DNA from: Actinernus sp. WN-2022
Taxonomy: Eukaryota > Cnidaria > Anthozoa > Actiniaria > Actinernidae
Length of the DNA: 64,000 nt
Direction of reading: 5' to 3'
Assembly: GCA_030867875.1 (NCBI GenBank)
Contig: JAOWCC010000577.1
Span: forward strand, 93,353,740-93,417,739
Below the pieces are notes generated by a model. The model had not been told where the DNA came from. It saw only the letters and a list, made by a program, of their open reading frames with translations, and made no database searches. Shown here one piece after another: positions 21,719 through 33,729 of the stretch (within the stretch, counting starts at the first letter, position 1; every line of letters starts with the position of its first letter). The position numbers and the translations under genes were made by a program.

Positions 21719-22125
21719 AAAATGCATGCATGCGGCATGTATGCAACTGCATACATGCTGCATGCACATTTGCATGCATGCATCATGCATGCATCGTGCA
21801 TGCTGCATGCATGCGGCATACATGCTGCATGCATGATGCATACATGCAAATTGGCACTTTTTTGCATGCATGCAAATGTACTGAATTAAATGATTATGTT
21901 GGAATTACTGACAGCTAGGTCAATTGCATGTATGCAAGAATTAAGGCTGCATGCATGCAAATAATGACAAAATATTTATATAATTATATATATTTTGCAT
22001 GCATGCAAGATGCATGTATGCAATTTGTATGCATGCAAATGGTATATTTGATGTTGCATGCATGCAAACTGTATGCATGCAATATACAACTGCATGTATG
22101 CAATCTGCATACATGCAAATGCTCA
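21719..22125. repeat. TGCATGCA-rich satellite-like block
   Basis: About 400 bp made of degenerate, non-periodic runs of TGCATGCATGC and TGCATGCAAAT, self-complementary throughout. Both strands give His-Ala-Cys-Met frames (21542-21889 and neighbours) that are artefacts. It truncates the capsid-like gene at its left edge. Confidence 0.7.
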
Positions 22126-22685
22126 CGACATGAATGACTGATAATTTGCACTCTCGTAACACATTTAAATTGTCACAAAAATTAGTGTTTACCTGTATTT
22201 ATATCTAAATAAGTAATACATTCAATGAAATATTACACAGGCAGTACAATTTGAATATTAACAATAATATTGCTAATCCACCTCATCAATAATTATAACA
22301 TGAGTCATAATTGTTTTGAAATCATTTTACTCTGCTGTCTTGCTAATATTATAATAAATTACAGTCAGACAATCAATCAAAACCAGCAATATATTTATAG
22401 TTGCCTGTAAAGGTACAATATAATTTCAACAAAATTTGATCATGAAGAGTGCCAGGTGCTAAATTGTAGGTATTATATGTGTTAATTACTCAGTGATAAA
22501 ATTAAAGCAGAGTATGACTATTTTGAGACCGAAACACTTAATTGTTTTTTGATATTTATAATAACCTTTATAATAACCTAATACAATAATAATAAAGTAT
22601 TATTAACTGAATAAAATCTGGATAAATTTAATGGATGTCATAATCGTTCTACTTGCAAAATTACACTAGTGTTTAAATGCAATAA
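22126..22685. other. AT-rich, no gene; includes the probable 3' UTR of the BEN gene
   Basis: Very AT-rich. The minus-strand BEN-domain gene stops at 22686, so its 3' UTR and polyadenylation site should lie in the upper part of this stretch (AATAAA-type signals occur by complement near 22590-22600). I see nothing else. Confidence 0.4.
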
Positions 22686-25600
22686 TTAGCTTGACAGCAT
22701 TGATTCAACAATGCTGTCATTGTTGGAATGCCGCCCCCTCCTGCTTTCTATTGTGACTTGGCCTACCACACGGTTGACATCATACGGGTTGTAGCTTTTC
22801 GGATACACACCTCGAATAAAATCTGAAAGATATGAAACACAACAATGTGTCCAGGCAATGAAGGGAAATACAATTTTAATAAATATTCAAATTATTCTAA
22901 TGATGGACAAAAGCTGATGCATGTATATAATATATGGAATATTTGCTTGCGAATAGGATTTTTATGTTTTTCCGCTGGCTAGTTTTATTAAATTGTTTAT
23001 AATTATATATAAAGTCCTGTTGCCTAGCAGCCATTGGTATGCATATGCTGTGGGATAGGGGAGTGTCAATACGATGCACTCCTCTAGGTACTGGTGGTGC
23101 TATGTAACCTCTCACCAGTGGTTGGCCATTCACTTCAGATATTCATTGAGTGAAGACGTTTGTTTTGATCTTTGGTAAGGTAAGACTCACTTTGCCTTTA
23201 TTTGACCTCTCTTGTAATAGTTTTGAGACAATAATTGTTGGTTTGATTTTGTTTCATTTCGGGCATCAGTTTCTTTTTGAAGCACATAATTTTTGCTTTT
23301 CACTGAGTGAGCTAAAATGTTTTATACAAATGTATATTCTATATACTGTATTCTCATGTATTTTTCGATGTTACTGAGCATGACCAAAGCGATGTCAATT
23401 CATTCACATTACTTTCATGAACATTATGCGGCAGGTGTAAAGTACAGGCCAGGTCACTTATTGTTTACGGTACCTGAGAACCCTAGCTCTAGGTCAGTGA
23501 GAACCCGTCGTTTACATGTGAGCTCATCCGATGGTTAGGGTGAGGTTTCTGGTTAGAGTTTGGATTTCTCTTAGAATTAACAACCTGACCTGTGAGCTGA
23601 CCTGTACTTTACACCGGCCGAACATTATGCGACATGGAGATTAAATTGTATCTATTATGTCAGGACTGGTAGCCAATATATGCTGTCAATATTGCATGGA
23701 TAACCTCCATTAATTGCATATGTCATGTCAAGGTATGCAAAGTATGTTGATACATCATTGGGCAGTTGTCTGTTGTATGGTTTCAGTTTAGAAAGAAAAA
23801 GGATGTACATACCATGTATCAAGGAGATCCTGTGTGGATCATATTTCTTTGAAGTGTCTCTCCCAGTCAAAGTTGATGTTTTTCTTTCGGCAACCAGGAA
23901 GAGTGACACTGTCAAAAAGCGTGCTGCCTTTTTGAAATCCTTCATAGCAGCAGCTTTTGACTTCAGGTGCTGGGGTATGCTTGTCATTTTTCCAGCACCT
24001 GCAGGCACAGTTGATTTAGGTTGATTTGAAGAAGTTGAAGAAGAAGTTGACGTACTTGGTGGGGGTGGTATCTCCCATCTGTATGCTATGACATCCTGTA
24101 AGAAAACAACAGGCCAGCATATTAATATATTTACTGCATAACTATGTTATACTCTATCACACAAATTAAGACCTAATAAGTACATGTATACTGTGTATGA
24201 GCTTAGAAGCTATAGTCATTCCATATAATATTATATTAATAACACCTTATCTGGAAAATAAGGTGCATAAGATAGGTGCACAGAATTAATGTCAAAACGT
24301 ATAAATACATGCCAGAAGCTAGATCCTTTGGAGTTGAGTGGCGCAACTCGGTGGTCACTTTGTGCCCCCCCTCCCCCAGGCCGAATAGAGTTAACTTTGC
24401 ATTGTGGGATTAAAATGCTGACAAACATTTCAAAATGTTGATTGCCTTGGACATATATAGAAGTTCCTGCATGCAATGTAGATACATTTGTAATTTTAGT
24501 GAAGAATTAAATGGTACAACATTAATTTCTTATTGTCTTGATTTGGTTGCACACACTCATGGTACAGAAAGGTGGAATAGCTTCATGATGAATTAAACCA
24601 TCTAATATAATGATGGTGCACGTATTGGACTGATTATCAGTAAATAAATATGAATGGGCAATTAGCTCCCAATATTAAAGCAGTTTGATTCAATTCAAAC
24701 TAAAATAGACCCAGTGCTCGATTTTAGCAGTAGTCCACTAGCCCGCAACAAGTAAACAAATGTTTTGCCTAGTAAAGTAGCTGTACAGCTAGTACATGTA
24801 GATGTTGAGTTCAAAGTAATTGTTCATGAAAAGAAAAAAAAAATTATTGTAGTATGCTATGCAGAAGTTGACTTTGGGCTAGTAACGTTTTAGCATTACA
24901 GTAGCTCAAAATTAGGGCCAGACTGAGTAAAAAAAGATCGAGCACTGAGACCACCTCAAAGTTTCCAATGCCATTTTGAAAATTATGAAAAATTTGCTGG
25001 CATGGTTTACCCACTTGCCATACAAACCTTGAAGTCCATTGAGTTTGGTCAATGCAAATCTGCATACCAATTATGTACTGAAAGCTTTGCATGACCTAAC
25101 TTGACAGACTACAAATGTTTGTATGGGAATAACTGGGTAACTGCATCAAAATGGCATCGGAAACTTCAAGGTTGTCTACAGGTATTATAAGTGGATGACA
25201 AAATTGCAATTCAGCATGTAGAAACATAATAAATTATACACAAATACATAAGATTTGGCAGATATACATGTATTACTTATTGTAACCACCAGATTCACAT
25301 TGAGTGTGACAGTGCGGTGCAGCAATATTGTTATCATGATATAAAAGTGTATGTATGCAGGTGCTGCACTTATGACTATGGTGCAGTATACATGTATGTG
25401 GATCAATGTCTATGATAAATAACAATATTATTATTTGATTGAGACATTAGTTCATTAAAAAATATAGAATAATGCTGGCTAATGTCTCCTTAAGCTACAT
25501 GTAGATCTATATTGAACACAGAGATAAACCATGAGGCTTTATTACCTCCTATCATAAAATTAGAACAGCATAAATTTATAGTATACAATGTATATAATAA

Positions 25601-28600
25601 TATTATGTGATTACCTTTGAAACAACAGTTGATTCACAGCCTTTACTCCTGGGTTTTGTTGCAGGAGGGGATTCTCTATGGATTCTGGTACATTTCTGCA
25701 TGGTAAATGAACTAAGTTTAATTGCATACTTATATTAACAAAAAAAAAATGTTTTATAGACAATAGTGTTTTAGATCTTGAGGCAAGCCAGACTGATCAG
25801 GCATAATACATATTTAGCATACATGTACTGGTATTTGTTTCCAGCAGGAGTCCATAGAAGGAGGAGCCCATGCACACTCTCCTGCATAGGAAAATAGCTG
25901 TGTGAATGCATAATGAGTAAGTAAACATTTTGTCGTGTGATTGGTTTAGTGCAGGTATCCTTTGCCTACTTTCGCAGGAAACACAACGTTAAAAATAGCT
26001 ACATCATCTGTTCTGCTGTTGGACAGACCTAATCTGGGAGATGCATGCTCCTGGTAATGGGCTCCTGTTTCCAGACAATTTAAGTGTTCTCTATATGTAC
26101 ATGCAATTAACTGCAATAATACTTTTTACAACAACCGCCAATTTTCTCGCAATCTGATTGGCTAATTTTCATATGCAATATTTTAACAGACGCGCGGCCG
26201 GCTTTCGAAGCGGGCTTTGCAGAGATTTGTGAATTCAGGTTGTGTACACATCTGTTCCAAAAATCAAGAAAATGAGGATTTTAAAAGTATTTCATCACTG
26301 GAAAAGTTAATCGGTGAGTCAAACTTCCTTGTGTGGTGCCATTTGTCAAGCTATCTCTCGAGTCGAAGAGAGCATTTTCGGCTAATTTGTGATCAACTTT
26401 GTGACAAGTTCGACCGATCTTTTAGAACTAGAACTGAGAAATGGTATTGAATTAAATACATAATCTTCTAGTTCGTGATTAAAATCTCTTATTCAGGATA
26501 TTTACATAACGTTTTTAAGTAGAAACAAACAGTTTAGAGTTGCTTAGGTATTTTTCTAGAGTTCGGGAAAGCATAAAGATGTGTTTACGTTTTGGACTTT
26601 TCGACTCGAAAGGCAGTTTGTACACACTCATTTGAAGCTAAAAGTGTTTTGTTGTTGTAAAAAAACTAATTGAAGTTAGTTTTTTATGTGTCTGTCCTAA
26701 TATTGACAATAATTTCCGTCATAACATGGCCAGAATAGCTGTGGATCCACTCAGCGAAGATGCCTCGTGGATCCACAGCTACATGTATTTTGACCATATT
26801 ATGACAAAAATCATTGTCAATATTAGGACAGACACAAAAACTAACTTCAATTTGTTAAATTGGTCACAATTGTTTTAAACTGTATACTGTACATGTATTT
26901 GAGGCTTTGGCAATAACTCAACAAAACAAGACAATAAATTATAATCCACAGATAATAATACATTAATTTATTTTATGTACTTACATTAATTTATGTTATG
27001 TACTTAATTAAAGCTTAATACTTACTGTAGCAGGCTTTGCAGTAAAGGCTGCCACCTTATCTTTCAACCCACTGATCACTGAAAATAATAAGAGGGCATG
27101 AATGAATTCTCCAATTATATCCAGGAAAAAAAGCTGATCAGGCTGAGACAATCATGGTTTACCACAATACATGTAGTTATAAGTTACATGTACATAGACA
27201 GTGTAACATCCTGGTATTAATTTAATTTAAAGCCCTGTATGGCTAATTATACAACTTCATATAAATGGGATATGTCAGGGGATTATTATCTCAGTTGTCA
27301 TGATAAGGTTTACTGAAATGGAGCATTAGGGGAATTATACATGAACTGAGTAAATTTACATTTAGTGCTTACTTTTGTTCAGCAGACCAATCTCCTGCCT
27401 GTTCCTTTCTACTGACATCTGACATTCCAGACAATGCTGAAAAATGCACATAATTATTTGTGTTAAGATTGTAAACAATACAGTTTACTTACTCCACTTC
27501 TTAAACAGTTTTGTTATACACCTCATTGTTTTGGTACTGTGTATGCTAATTTAGTCTGCTGCTAGAATTAAGCCAGTACATTTTTTTGTTTGACGTTTAA
27601 TGTTTATATGTCATTGTGTGAATGTATATCATGTGTACCTTTTCCAAAATTATTCTGTTTGAACACTAAATGACTAAAGCATTTTAATCAGAACTATTCT
27701 AATTATATTCTACTTGTACTGTAAATGACAGTTGAAAATATATTTATACAATTAAACTGAATGTTGGACTTGTTCCAAGTCGAACTCGCTTAGTCAATGG
27801 GTAAGCGATTAAGTGAGTGGGTCAAAAATCTAGTGCGAGAATCGAAGCGAGAGGCGAGTTCAACTTGTTTCACTTGGAGGAAATTGAATCGGGGGATTAT
27901 GTTATGGCGCGAAAACATGTTTCAGGGGCGGAGCTTACATTTCACGCCTTTGACAAACTCTTTCCGAGTACAATCAAATTTTAAATACCACATCCACAGT
28001 CAACTGACTTGACACGTCAACATACAATGCCTGAAGAATTGATGCTTTGTGATTGGGCAAATCTTAGTATGTGATAAGCCATGCCTCCGGTTGAAAAATC
28101 AACCGGTAAATTTGGCGCGCTGCAAGTGAGAAAAGTCCTTCGTACGGGGGGCTAAGAAGACTTTGAGAGAGTCTAACTGAATGTCACCATGTTTTAATAA
28201 TTTACATGAACAATAAAAAGTATGCACCTTGCAGCAGCTGCTCTCATTTCCAAGCTCTACACTTGCAGTGTCCATGTAGCTTGGAACAATTCCTTTACCA
28301 TTCACCTCCTCTGTACGTGAGCTGCATCCTTTCACCTCTCCCTTGCTCAAATTTTGGTTAGGTTCACTTGAACTGGAGTGTAGCAGCGAGGAGGAAAAGT
28401 TACACTCGTGTTCCATTGAGTGATCTGCGTCCTGCTTATCAAGTCTTTTTTGCTTTTTTGGATTTGGTCCAAAGATGCACCTGATTTGCCTCTTTCTTTT
28501 GCTGCTTTACACTTCTTCTGCAGCTTCTTAGAAGGCTTACATGCAGTTCCTGGGGATGGTTTCTTGGCCTTCTTAGCTTTAGGCTCCTTTTGTGTAGATT

Positions 28601-31535
28601 CAACAGGAGTCTGAGTAAGATATAACCTCTCTGCGGCAGCTTTGGTTGCTTAAAATTTATGAGCAGAATTTTTTATCAGAACTGATAATAAATCATCAGG
28701 GCAGCTACTTTATTTCCTGCCTTACATGTAAGTGCTTACTAGGATTAATAAATTTGCCTTAAATTATTTATTGTAGGTTTTTTAAACGTTTTTACCATTA
28801 GAAAAGTGAAGGGACTAGGACTTTCAGGAGGAGCACATTATTTTTTCTTCCCCTTTCTTGTGTAAAAATATAAGAGGGTATTTTTGGTTACTGTGTCTTT
28901 ATCAATTCCAAGCCTGGCCACCCCCCCCCCCCCCCCCCCCCCCCCTCCCCCGGGCATTTGTGGGGCATTATTTATTTTTATTTTTAGAACATTACAAATG
29001 CTTCACCATGGGGTCAGCTCAGCTGTCTAATGCCCGACCGTTAGTCAGTAAATTTGATATTTTGTGTGAAATAGGCCTTTTATAGGTAAGTTTGAATAAT
29101 TTATTGTTTGTCTTCCATTTCAACAAATGCCCCACCCCCTAGATTGATAAGCTGACAAATCCTTGTACGGGGGTGGGGGGAATGGGGGGAATGGGCAGGC
29201 TTGGAATTAATAGAGACATAATATTATACCCTTTCAGCTTGCCTGTTTGTTGCCCCCATTTCAGACCATGTGACAGCTCTCCAGAGGATTTAGTGCTTTG
29301 TTTTCCAATTATAGAAATTGGTACATTTCCTCTTGGGATACAGAAAAACAAAAACACATTACTCAAGAGGAAAGTCATGTGGTCTGAAATGGGGGCAACA
29401 AACAGGCAAGCTGAAAGGGTCTATTGCAGGATTTGTTTTATTCACTTCTTGCTCAGACTGCAGGAATTTGTTGTTTATTTTTGGAATACCCCCTTCCCCA
29501 CCACCACCCTTCACTTCTAAGATGCATCTCGAAGTAGCAGGATCTGATGTAAATTCATTAGTTTGAGAACTGTAAATGTGTGCAGTTTGATAGATGGTAG
29601 GGTGGGGAGGATTGTTTACTGCAAATATCACACAAAGGGTGGAATTATGTGTCGTGTTGCCCATTATGAATTAAGACCTTATAATCACATTGAAACAACA
29701 ACAGGGCTAAAAATAACGGCCGGTCATCGGACAATGTCCGGCCAGAATTGGAACTTGTCCGGTCAAATCTTTGCCTTGCCGGTCATTTTGACCAGTCAAT
29801 GTTACTACAGTTTCAACCAAATACTGATCTTGACCGGCGACTGACCGGCATTATTTTTAGCCCTGCAACAATGTTTACATTTAAATGTTCCAACAAATGT
29901 AGCTATAGCATAATTATTGATCAACAGTTTGAGTTCCATTACTATGAAATGGATAAATAATGAGGGCCCTGCATCTGAAATGCTTACCTGCAGTAAGTTC
30001 TATAGTTCCAGCATATGCCTTACCACAGCTCACAGCCATTATTTGCTCTCCCTTCACAAACTGCACCAAAGTGCCATCTGCTTTTGATATGTTCTTTGAT
30101 GATATGGGGTCGTAGGTGTTTTGAGGCTCATCCCATAGGATGATGCACCAGCCTTTAATTCAATTTTAATAAAATAGACAAAAATAAAATACCAGTTTTG
30201 TAAGCATGACTAATAACAGCAGTATCCCACTAAAATATAAGCTTAATTTAAGCTGGAGAAATTGCAGAATACCCCCTTAAGTGGTTCATTAATAATTTTC
30301 TCAACTTTTTCATACAAACCTTCTAAAAACCTAACCCTGAAAAAAAAAAACTAACCATTTTCGACCGAAAATCATTCATAGAACGAGTCCAAATACACCT
30401 GAACGAAAGTGGAGAATTTAGCGATCTTTTGAGTGGAGGGGGTATTCTGCAACTCAGCCAGTCCACATACCTATTTTTCTTGTGAATTTGACCTTGAATT
30501 TCCCCTCGTACAACTACCCAGTGCTACAGAGCTTTAATATGACATCTCCTAAACCCCCTGTGCTGACTGTGGGGAGACATAGGTAACAACAAACAGCACA
30601 CAAGGGAAAGAGGATTTAGGTCGCGTTAGGAGACGAGAAAGCTCAGTCTGCTAACAGGTACATTTTTGGCTTAATTCCCCCTATAGAACGCACTGACATC
30701 GCGCTTGCTTGTTTGGCTAAGAGAGAAGTTTATTAAAATGCACGGAAAACAATCCGAGATACAAAACGTGAAACATCGGAAGATGCCACCCATCAGTGTC
30801 TACGTCAACTATATAGGGATGGTGGGTGGGTAAAAATTAATATCAAAAGCAATATAACCAATGCTATGAGTAGAACGAGGACGTGTTATCGAAGCTAGAG
30901 TGAACGCAAAAATGTGCAATACTATACAGGGTGTGTTCTATATGAGCAATTAATCCCTTTGAGAATGACAAGCATCCACAAAGTAACGCAATTAAATAAC
31001 CGTTGATTAAAACAAAACCTACGGCCGGGAGCGACTTTCAAAAGACTTACAGCTGAGACTACTAAGTCATGCCTAGGCAGTCGAAACTTTAGCAATAATT
31101 CCTTTGCATTCCCACTACCCAAGTGTGCCTGATACGTGCTCCAGCCGAGGAAAAGGATCACTATTGCTTATCAAGGGGAAAATGCCAAAGCCGGCTTGTG
31201 AAAATCCAAGATGGTGGTTCGGAATTAAGAGGGGAAATTCGAGATCAAAATTCACCTCTTGTGAATTATTAAAAACGCCACCAGTACTTTAAAGTACACT
31301 TACTTGTTTCATTAGGTCCACTTGATTTGCTGCCGACTTTAGTTTCTTTCAGTTTCAGTGGCAGTTGTCGTTTTCTTCCCGTACTGGTCGTAAGGAGAGA
31401 ATTAAGCTGAACGCCGATTTCCTCCGGCTCCACTTCTGATTCACTCGAAATCGAATCCGATGATATGCTTTGAGAATCCTCGAACTCCTCCTCCTCCTCG
31501 TTAAGTTTTTTTCTAAACATTTCGCCACCCGACAT
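22686..31535 (-). CDS. BEN-domain protein, eight-exon host gene
   Basis: Exons read on the minus strand: 31535-31304, 30152-29988, 28648-28228, 27436-27373, 27078-27026, 25695-25615, 24095-23813 and 22822-22686 (stop TAA). All but one boundary have consensus AG/GT signals with pyrimidine tracts, and codon phase is kept across every junction except inside exon 3. The product is about 478 aa. It has an acidic N-terminus (MSGGEMFRKKLNEEEEEFED), a compact WCIILWDEPQ...VKGEQIMAVSCGKAYAG segment in exon 2, a Lys/Ser-rich region in exon 3, a short CLEC helix in exon 4, and a C-terminal BEN domain in exons 7-8 (AARFLTVSLFLVAERKTSTL, then TGRDTSKKYDPHRI and a DFIRGVYPKSYN...VTIESRRGRHS end). BEN domains bind DNA in chromatin factors, so a nuclear role is inferred. 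Exon 3 needs one extra nucleotide at two T6 runs (28446-28451, 28454-28459) to join its two coding halves. The exon 3 acceptor is the weakest boundary. Confidence 0.75.
23428..23619. mobile_element. MULE-type MITE, 9-bp target duplication (copy 1)
   Basis: The termini GCGGCAGGTGTAAAGTACAGG and complement CGGCCGGTGTAAAGTACAGG form the TIR. GAACATTAT flanks it exactly at 23419-23427 and 23620-23628. 192 bp, in the last intron of the BEN gene. The second family member is at 58335-58541. A 9-bp duplication points to Mutator-like mobilisation. Confidence 0.75.
25845..26067. mobile_element. MITE-like element, TIR CAGGAGTCC, 7-bp TTTCCAG target duplication
   Basis: The left end CAGGAGTCCAT and right end ATGGGCTCCTG are inverted copies. 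TTTCCAG flanks it at 25838-25844 and 26068-26074, exactly. 223 bp, in an intron of the BEN gene. Terminus and duplication length agree with the element at 2958-3266, but the interiors differ. Confidence 0.65.
26668..26852. repeat. Near-perfect intronic palindrome, 83-86 bp arms, 16-bp loop
   Basis: Arms 26668-26750 and 26767-26852 share AATTGAAGTTAGTTTTT, GTGTCTGTCCTAATATTGAC, TGTCATAA.ATGG and GTGGATCCAC in inverted order. In the BEN pre-mRNA it would fold into a long double-stranded stem. Probably a palindromic MITE. Confidence 0.75.
28919..29207. repeat. C-tract with inverted AATTCCAAGCCTG ends
   Basis: AATTCCAAGCCTG near 28906 and its complement near 29192 bracket a C-run (28921-28945) and a matching G-rich stretch (29168-29190). 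Perhaps a decayed inverted-repeat element. Intronic. Confidence 0.4.
29228..29420. mobile_element. Inverted-repeat element with 47-bp arms
   Basis: Arms 29228-29274 and 29374-29420 begin ACCCTTTCAGCTTGCCTGTT and match at all but two positions. The spacer is 99 bp. A second copy at 57878-57990 has the left arm and spacer but no right arm. Intronic in the BEN gene. Confidence 0.75.
29702..29865. mobile_element. hAT-like MITE, TIR CAGGGCTAAAAATAA
   Basis: CAGGGCTAAAAATAA at the left and its exact complement at the right, with GGCCGGTCA / TGACCGGC just inside. 164 bp. CAACAA flanks both ends (29696-29701 and 29866-29871), a 6-bp candidate target duplication. The CAGGG terminus is typical of hAT elements. 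Intronic. Confidence 0.7.
30262..30452. mobile_element. Short inverted-repeat element, TIR TTGCAGAATACCCCCT
   Basis: 16-bp TTGCAGAATACCCCCT at the left with its complement at the right, 191 bp in all, in the first intron of the BEN gene. No clear target duplication was read. Confidence 0.6.
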
Positions 31536-31683
31536 AATACTTTAGGTTTCCTATAAGATTATGATTCCAATTTCGAGTTATTCTGCAATCACGTAGGTAC
31601 TGCACAGCCACAGGTAAAAGAGTTGGCTTCGATCAGTGGCTCGAGTTACGAAAATCCCGCTCTTTGCAAATACTCGTAATCTG

Positions 31684-31783
31684 NNNNNNNNNNNNNNNNN
31701 NNNNNNNNNNNNNNNNNNNNNNNNNNNNNNNNNNNNNNNNNNNNNNNNNNNNNNNNNNNNNNNNNNNNNNNNNNNNNNNNNNN
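31684..31783. other. Assembly gap (100 N)
   Basis: Exactly 100 N, the conventional length for a scaffold gap of unknown size. Open frames reported across it are meaningless. Confidence 0.99.
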
Positions 31784-31884
31784 AAGCGACTGTATCACAG
31801 CTGTGGGACCCCCCCCCCCACCCCCAGGGTAAAAGCCTACATACATACATGCGTAAAAATCGGAGGCACGCGTAAAAATCGAAG

Positions 31885-33300
31885 ACGAAATCTCAACCGC
31901 TTTTAGTTGTAATAAGGGTGTAAAACAGGGCTGTATGCTCTCCCCAACTCTATTTAATATTTATCTACATGATTTACCACCAATACTAGAAGCTGCCTGT
32001 AATGACCGACTAGAATTAAACGGCCAATATGTGAGCTCTCTCCTATACGCAGACGATTTAGTTTTAATGGCCACATCAGAAAAGGGCCTACAACAACTTC
32101 TTGACCACTTGGTGCTTTATTGTAACAAAAATAGTATTAAGATAAACTGCATAAAGACAAAGGTAATGATATTTAATACAAATGGGAGAAATTTAAATAG
32201 ATTTAATTTTAATCTAAATAATAATATCATAGACAATGTATACGTAATTAACATATTTTAGATACCTAGGGATGACTCCGAGTGCAAGTGGTAGCTTCAC
32301 ATATATCTATACAATACTCTAATTATGCCAACCATGACTTATTGCTGTGAGGTGTGGGATCTAGATGGAAAATTTAATAAACTGCGCAACCCCATTGAAC
32401 AAATTCAAAGCAAATTCTGCAAGATATTATTAGGTGTCGGTAAACAAGCGACCAACAAAGCAGTGTAGAGCTGAATTGGGACGTTTCACCACAAGTCTCA
32501 CAACCACCGTTCGAGTCGTGAAATACTGGGATGCGTCTTATAAGTTTAGATGACACTAGGCTTACGAAACTGGGCTATGATGAACAAAATATGGAAATAA
32601 AACCCATTTGTGGTCTTCTAAAATTAAAGAAACCCTATTTAAGTTAGGTTATGGATATATATGGATACAGCAATCTACTCTTAGTAAAGAGCACATTAAA
32701 ATAGTTTTAAAGAGCTTCGAACAGAGAGCAACCGATATAGAGACTCAAGAATGGTTTGCGGCCATAAACGATGATCATAGATCAAATACAAATTCAGCGA
32801 ATAAACTACGGACGTACCGATTATTCAAAACAGAATACAAGTTTGAGAACTAATTGGTAAATATAAAAAACGTCAAACATAGAATAGCACTCATGACTAA
32901 GCTAAGAATCAGTAATCACGACTTAGCAATTGAAAAGGACCGGTATAAGAGGCCGTATGTACCGCCTTCAGATAGAAAATGTTTCTTCTGTAAAACTGAT
33001 ATTGAAGATGAGGAACATTTTCTACTTAAATGCAAGTTATACACGGAGGAAAGATTAGCTCTCCAAAACGTAATCGGTGTGTCCCATATGACTATAAAGA
33101 AATTGCTGAATCCATGTAAACAATTTGCCAACAAAATAAGTAATTATATAAATGTATGCTTCAAAAAACGTGCAGCCATTTTCAATAATAATTCGTAATT
33201 TTGCTAATTCACTTCTTTAAAAACCTAACCTTGTTGGAGCCAAACTGATATACTTGTAGAAGTATTCAAGTCCAATAAAAGAAATGTTGTTGTCGTTACA
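31885..33300 (+). pseudogene. 5'-truncated LINE: RT YADD box through C-terminal zinc knuckle, broken
   Basis: Begins at GVKQGCMLSPTLFNIYLHDL, followed by the catalytic LLYADDLVLMATS (about 32045). The post-RT region is split among frames (TYCCEVWD near 32340, FCKILLGV near 32420). It ends at 32854-33198 with KCFFCKTDIEDEEHFLLKC, the C-terminal Cys/His knuckle of this LINE group. The 3' end near 33300 has AATAAAAG and a short TTG repeat. At least three frame breaks make it dead. It is the opposite type to the LINE at 19840 (YADD and a C-terminal knuckle rather than FADD). Confidence 0.75.
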
Positions 33301-33729
33301 ATCATACATACACACATAAATGGTTTTATTTGGATCGTGCATGTACAAACGTAGTAGATAAATAAAATGATTGCTTAATGTTCCAAATAACGTTTAGTGT
33401 TACCATAATTTAAAAAGATAATGTACAAGCCTATCATGTCCCCCCCCCCCCAAAGTCATAATAGTGCAAACGAACTGCATATATACAAGTGTGAAAATTA
33501 GCTGATTTGGGATGAAAAATATGCACCGGTGCTTGCATGGAACCAAAAATGAGCACTTGAATTAAATTGCCAGTAAAACCGGCATTCCATACGGCAATGA
33601 TGAAATGAAGGCACAAAAACGCAAAAAGAAGCAAACATGGTTGTTCACTTACTCGGCTGTGACGTTGTTGAGAACCATGCAGTTATCTGAATAATGACTG
33701 CTTGAAAATCTATTGTTGATTTTTCAGCA

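Noticed and set aside
21542..22162. Frames rich in His-Ala-Cys-Met on both strands
   Set aside because: They are translations of the TGCATGCA repeat. Both strands give similar peptides because the repeat is self-complementary.
31578..31906. Four open frames crossing 31684-31783
   Set aside because: They span the 100-N gap.
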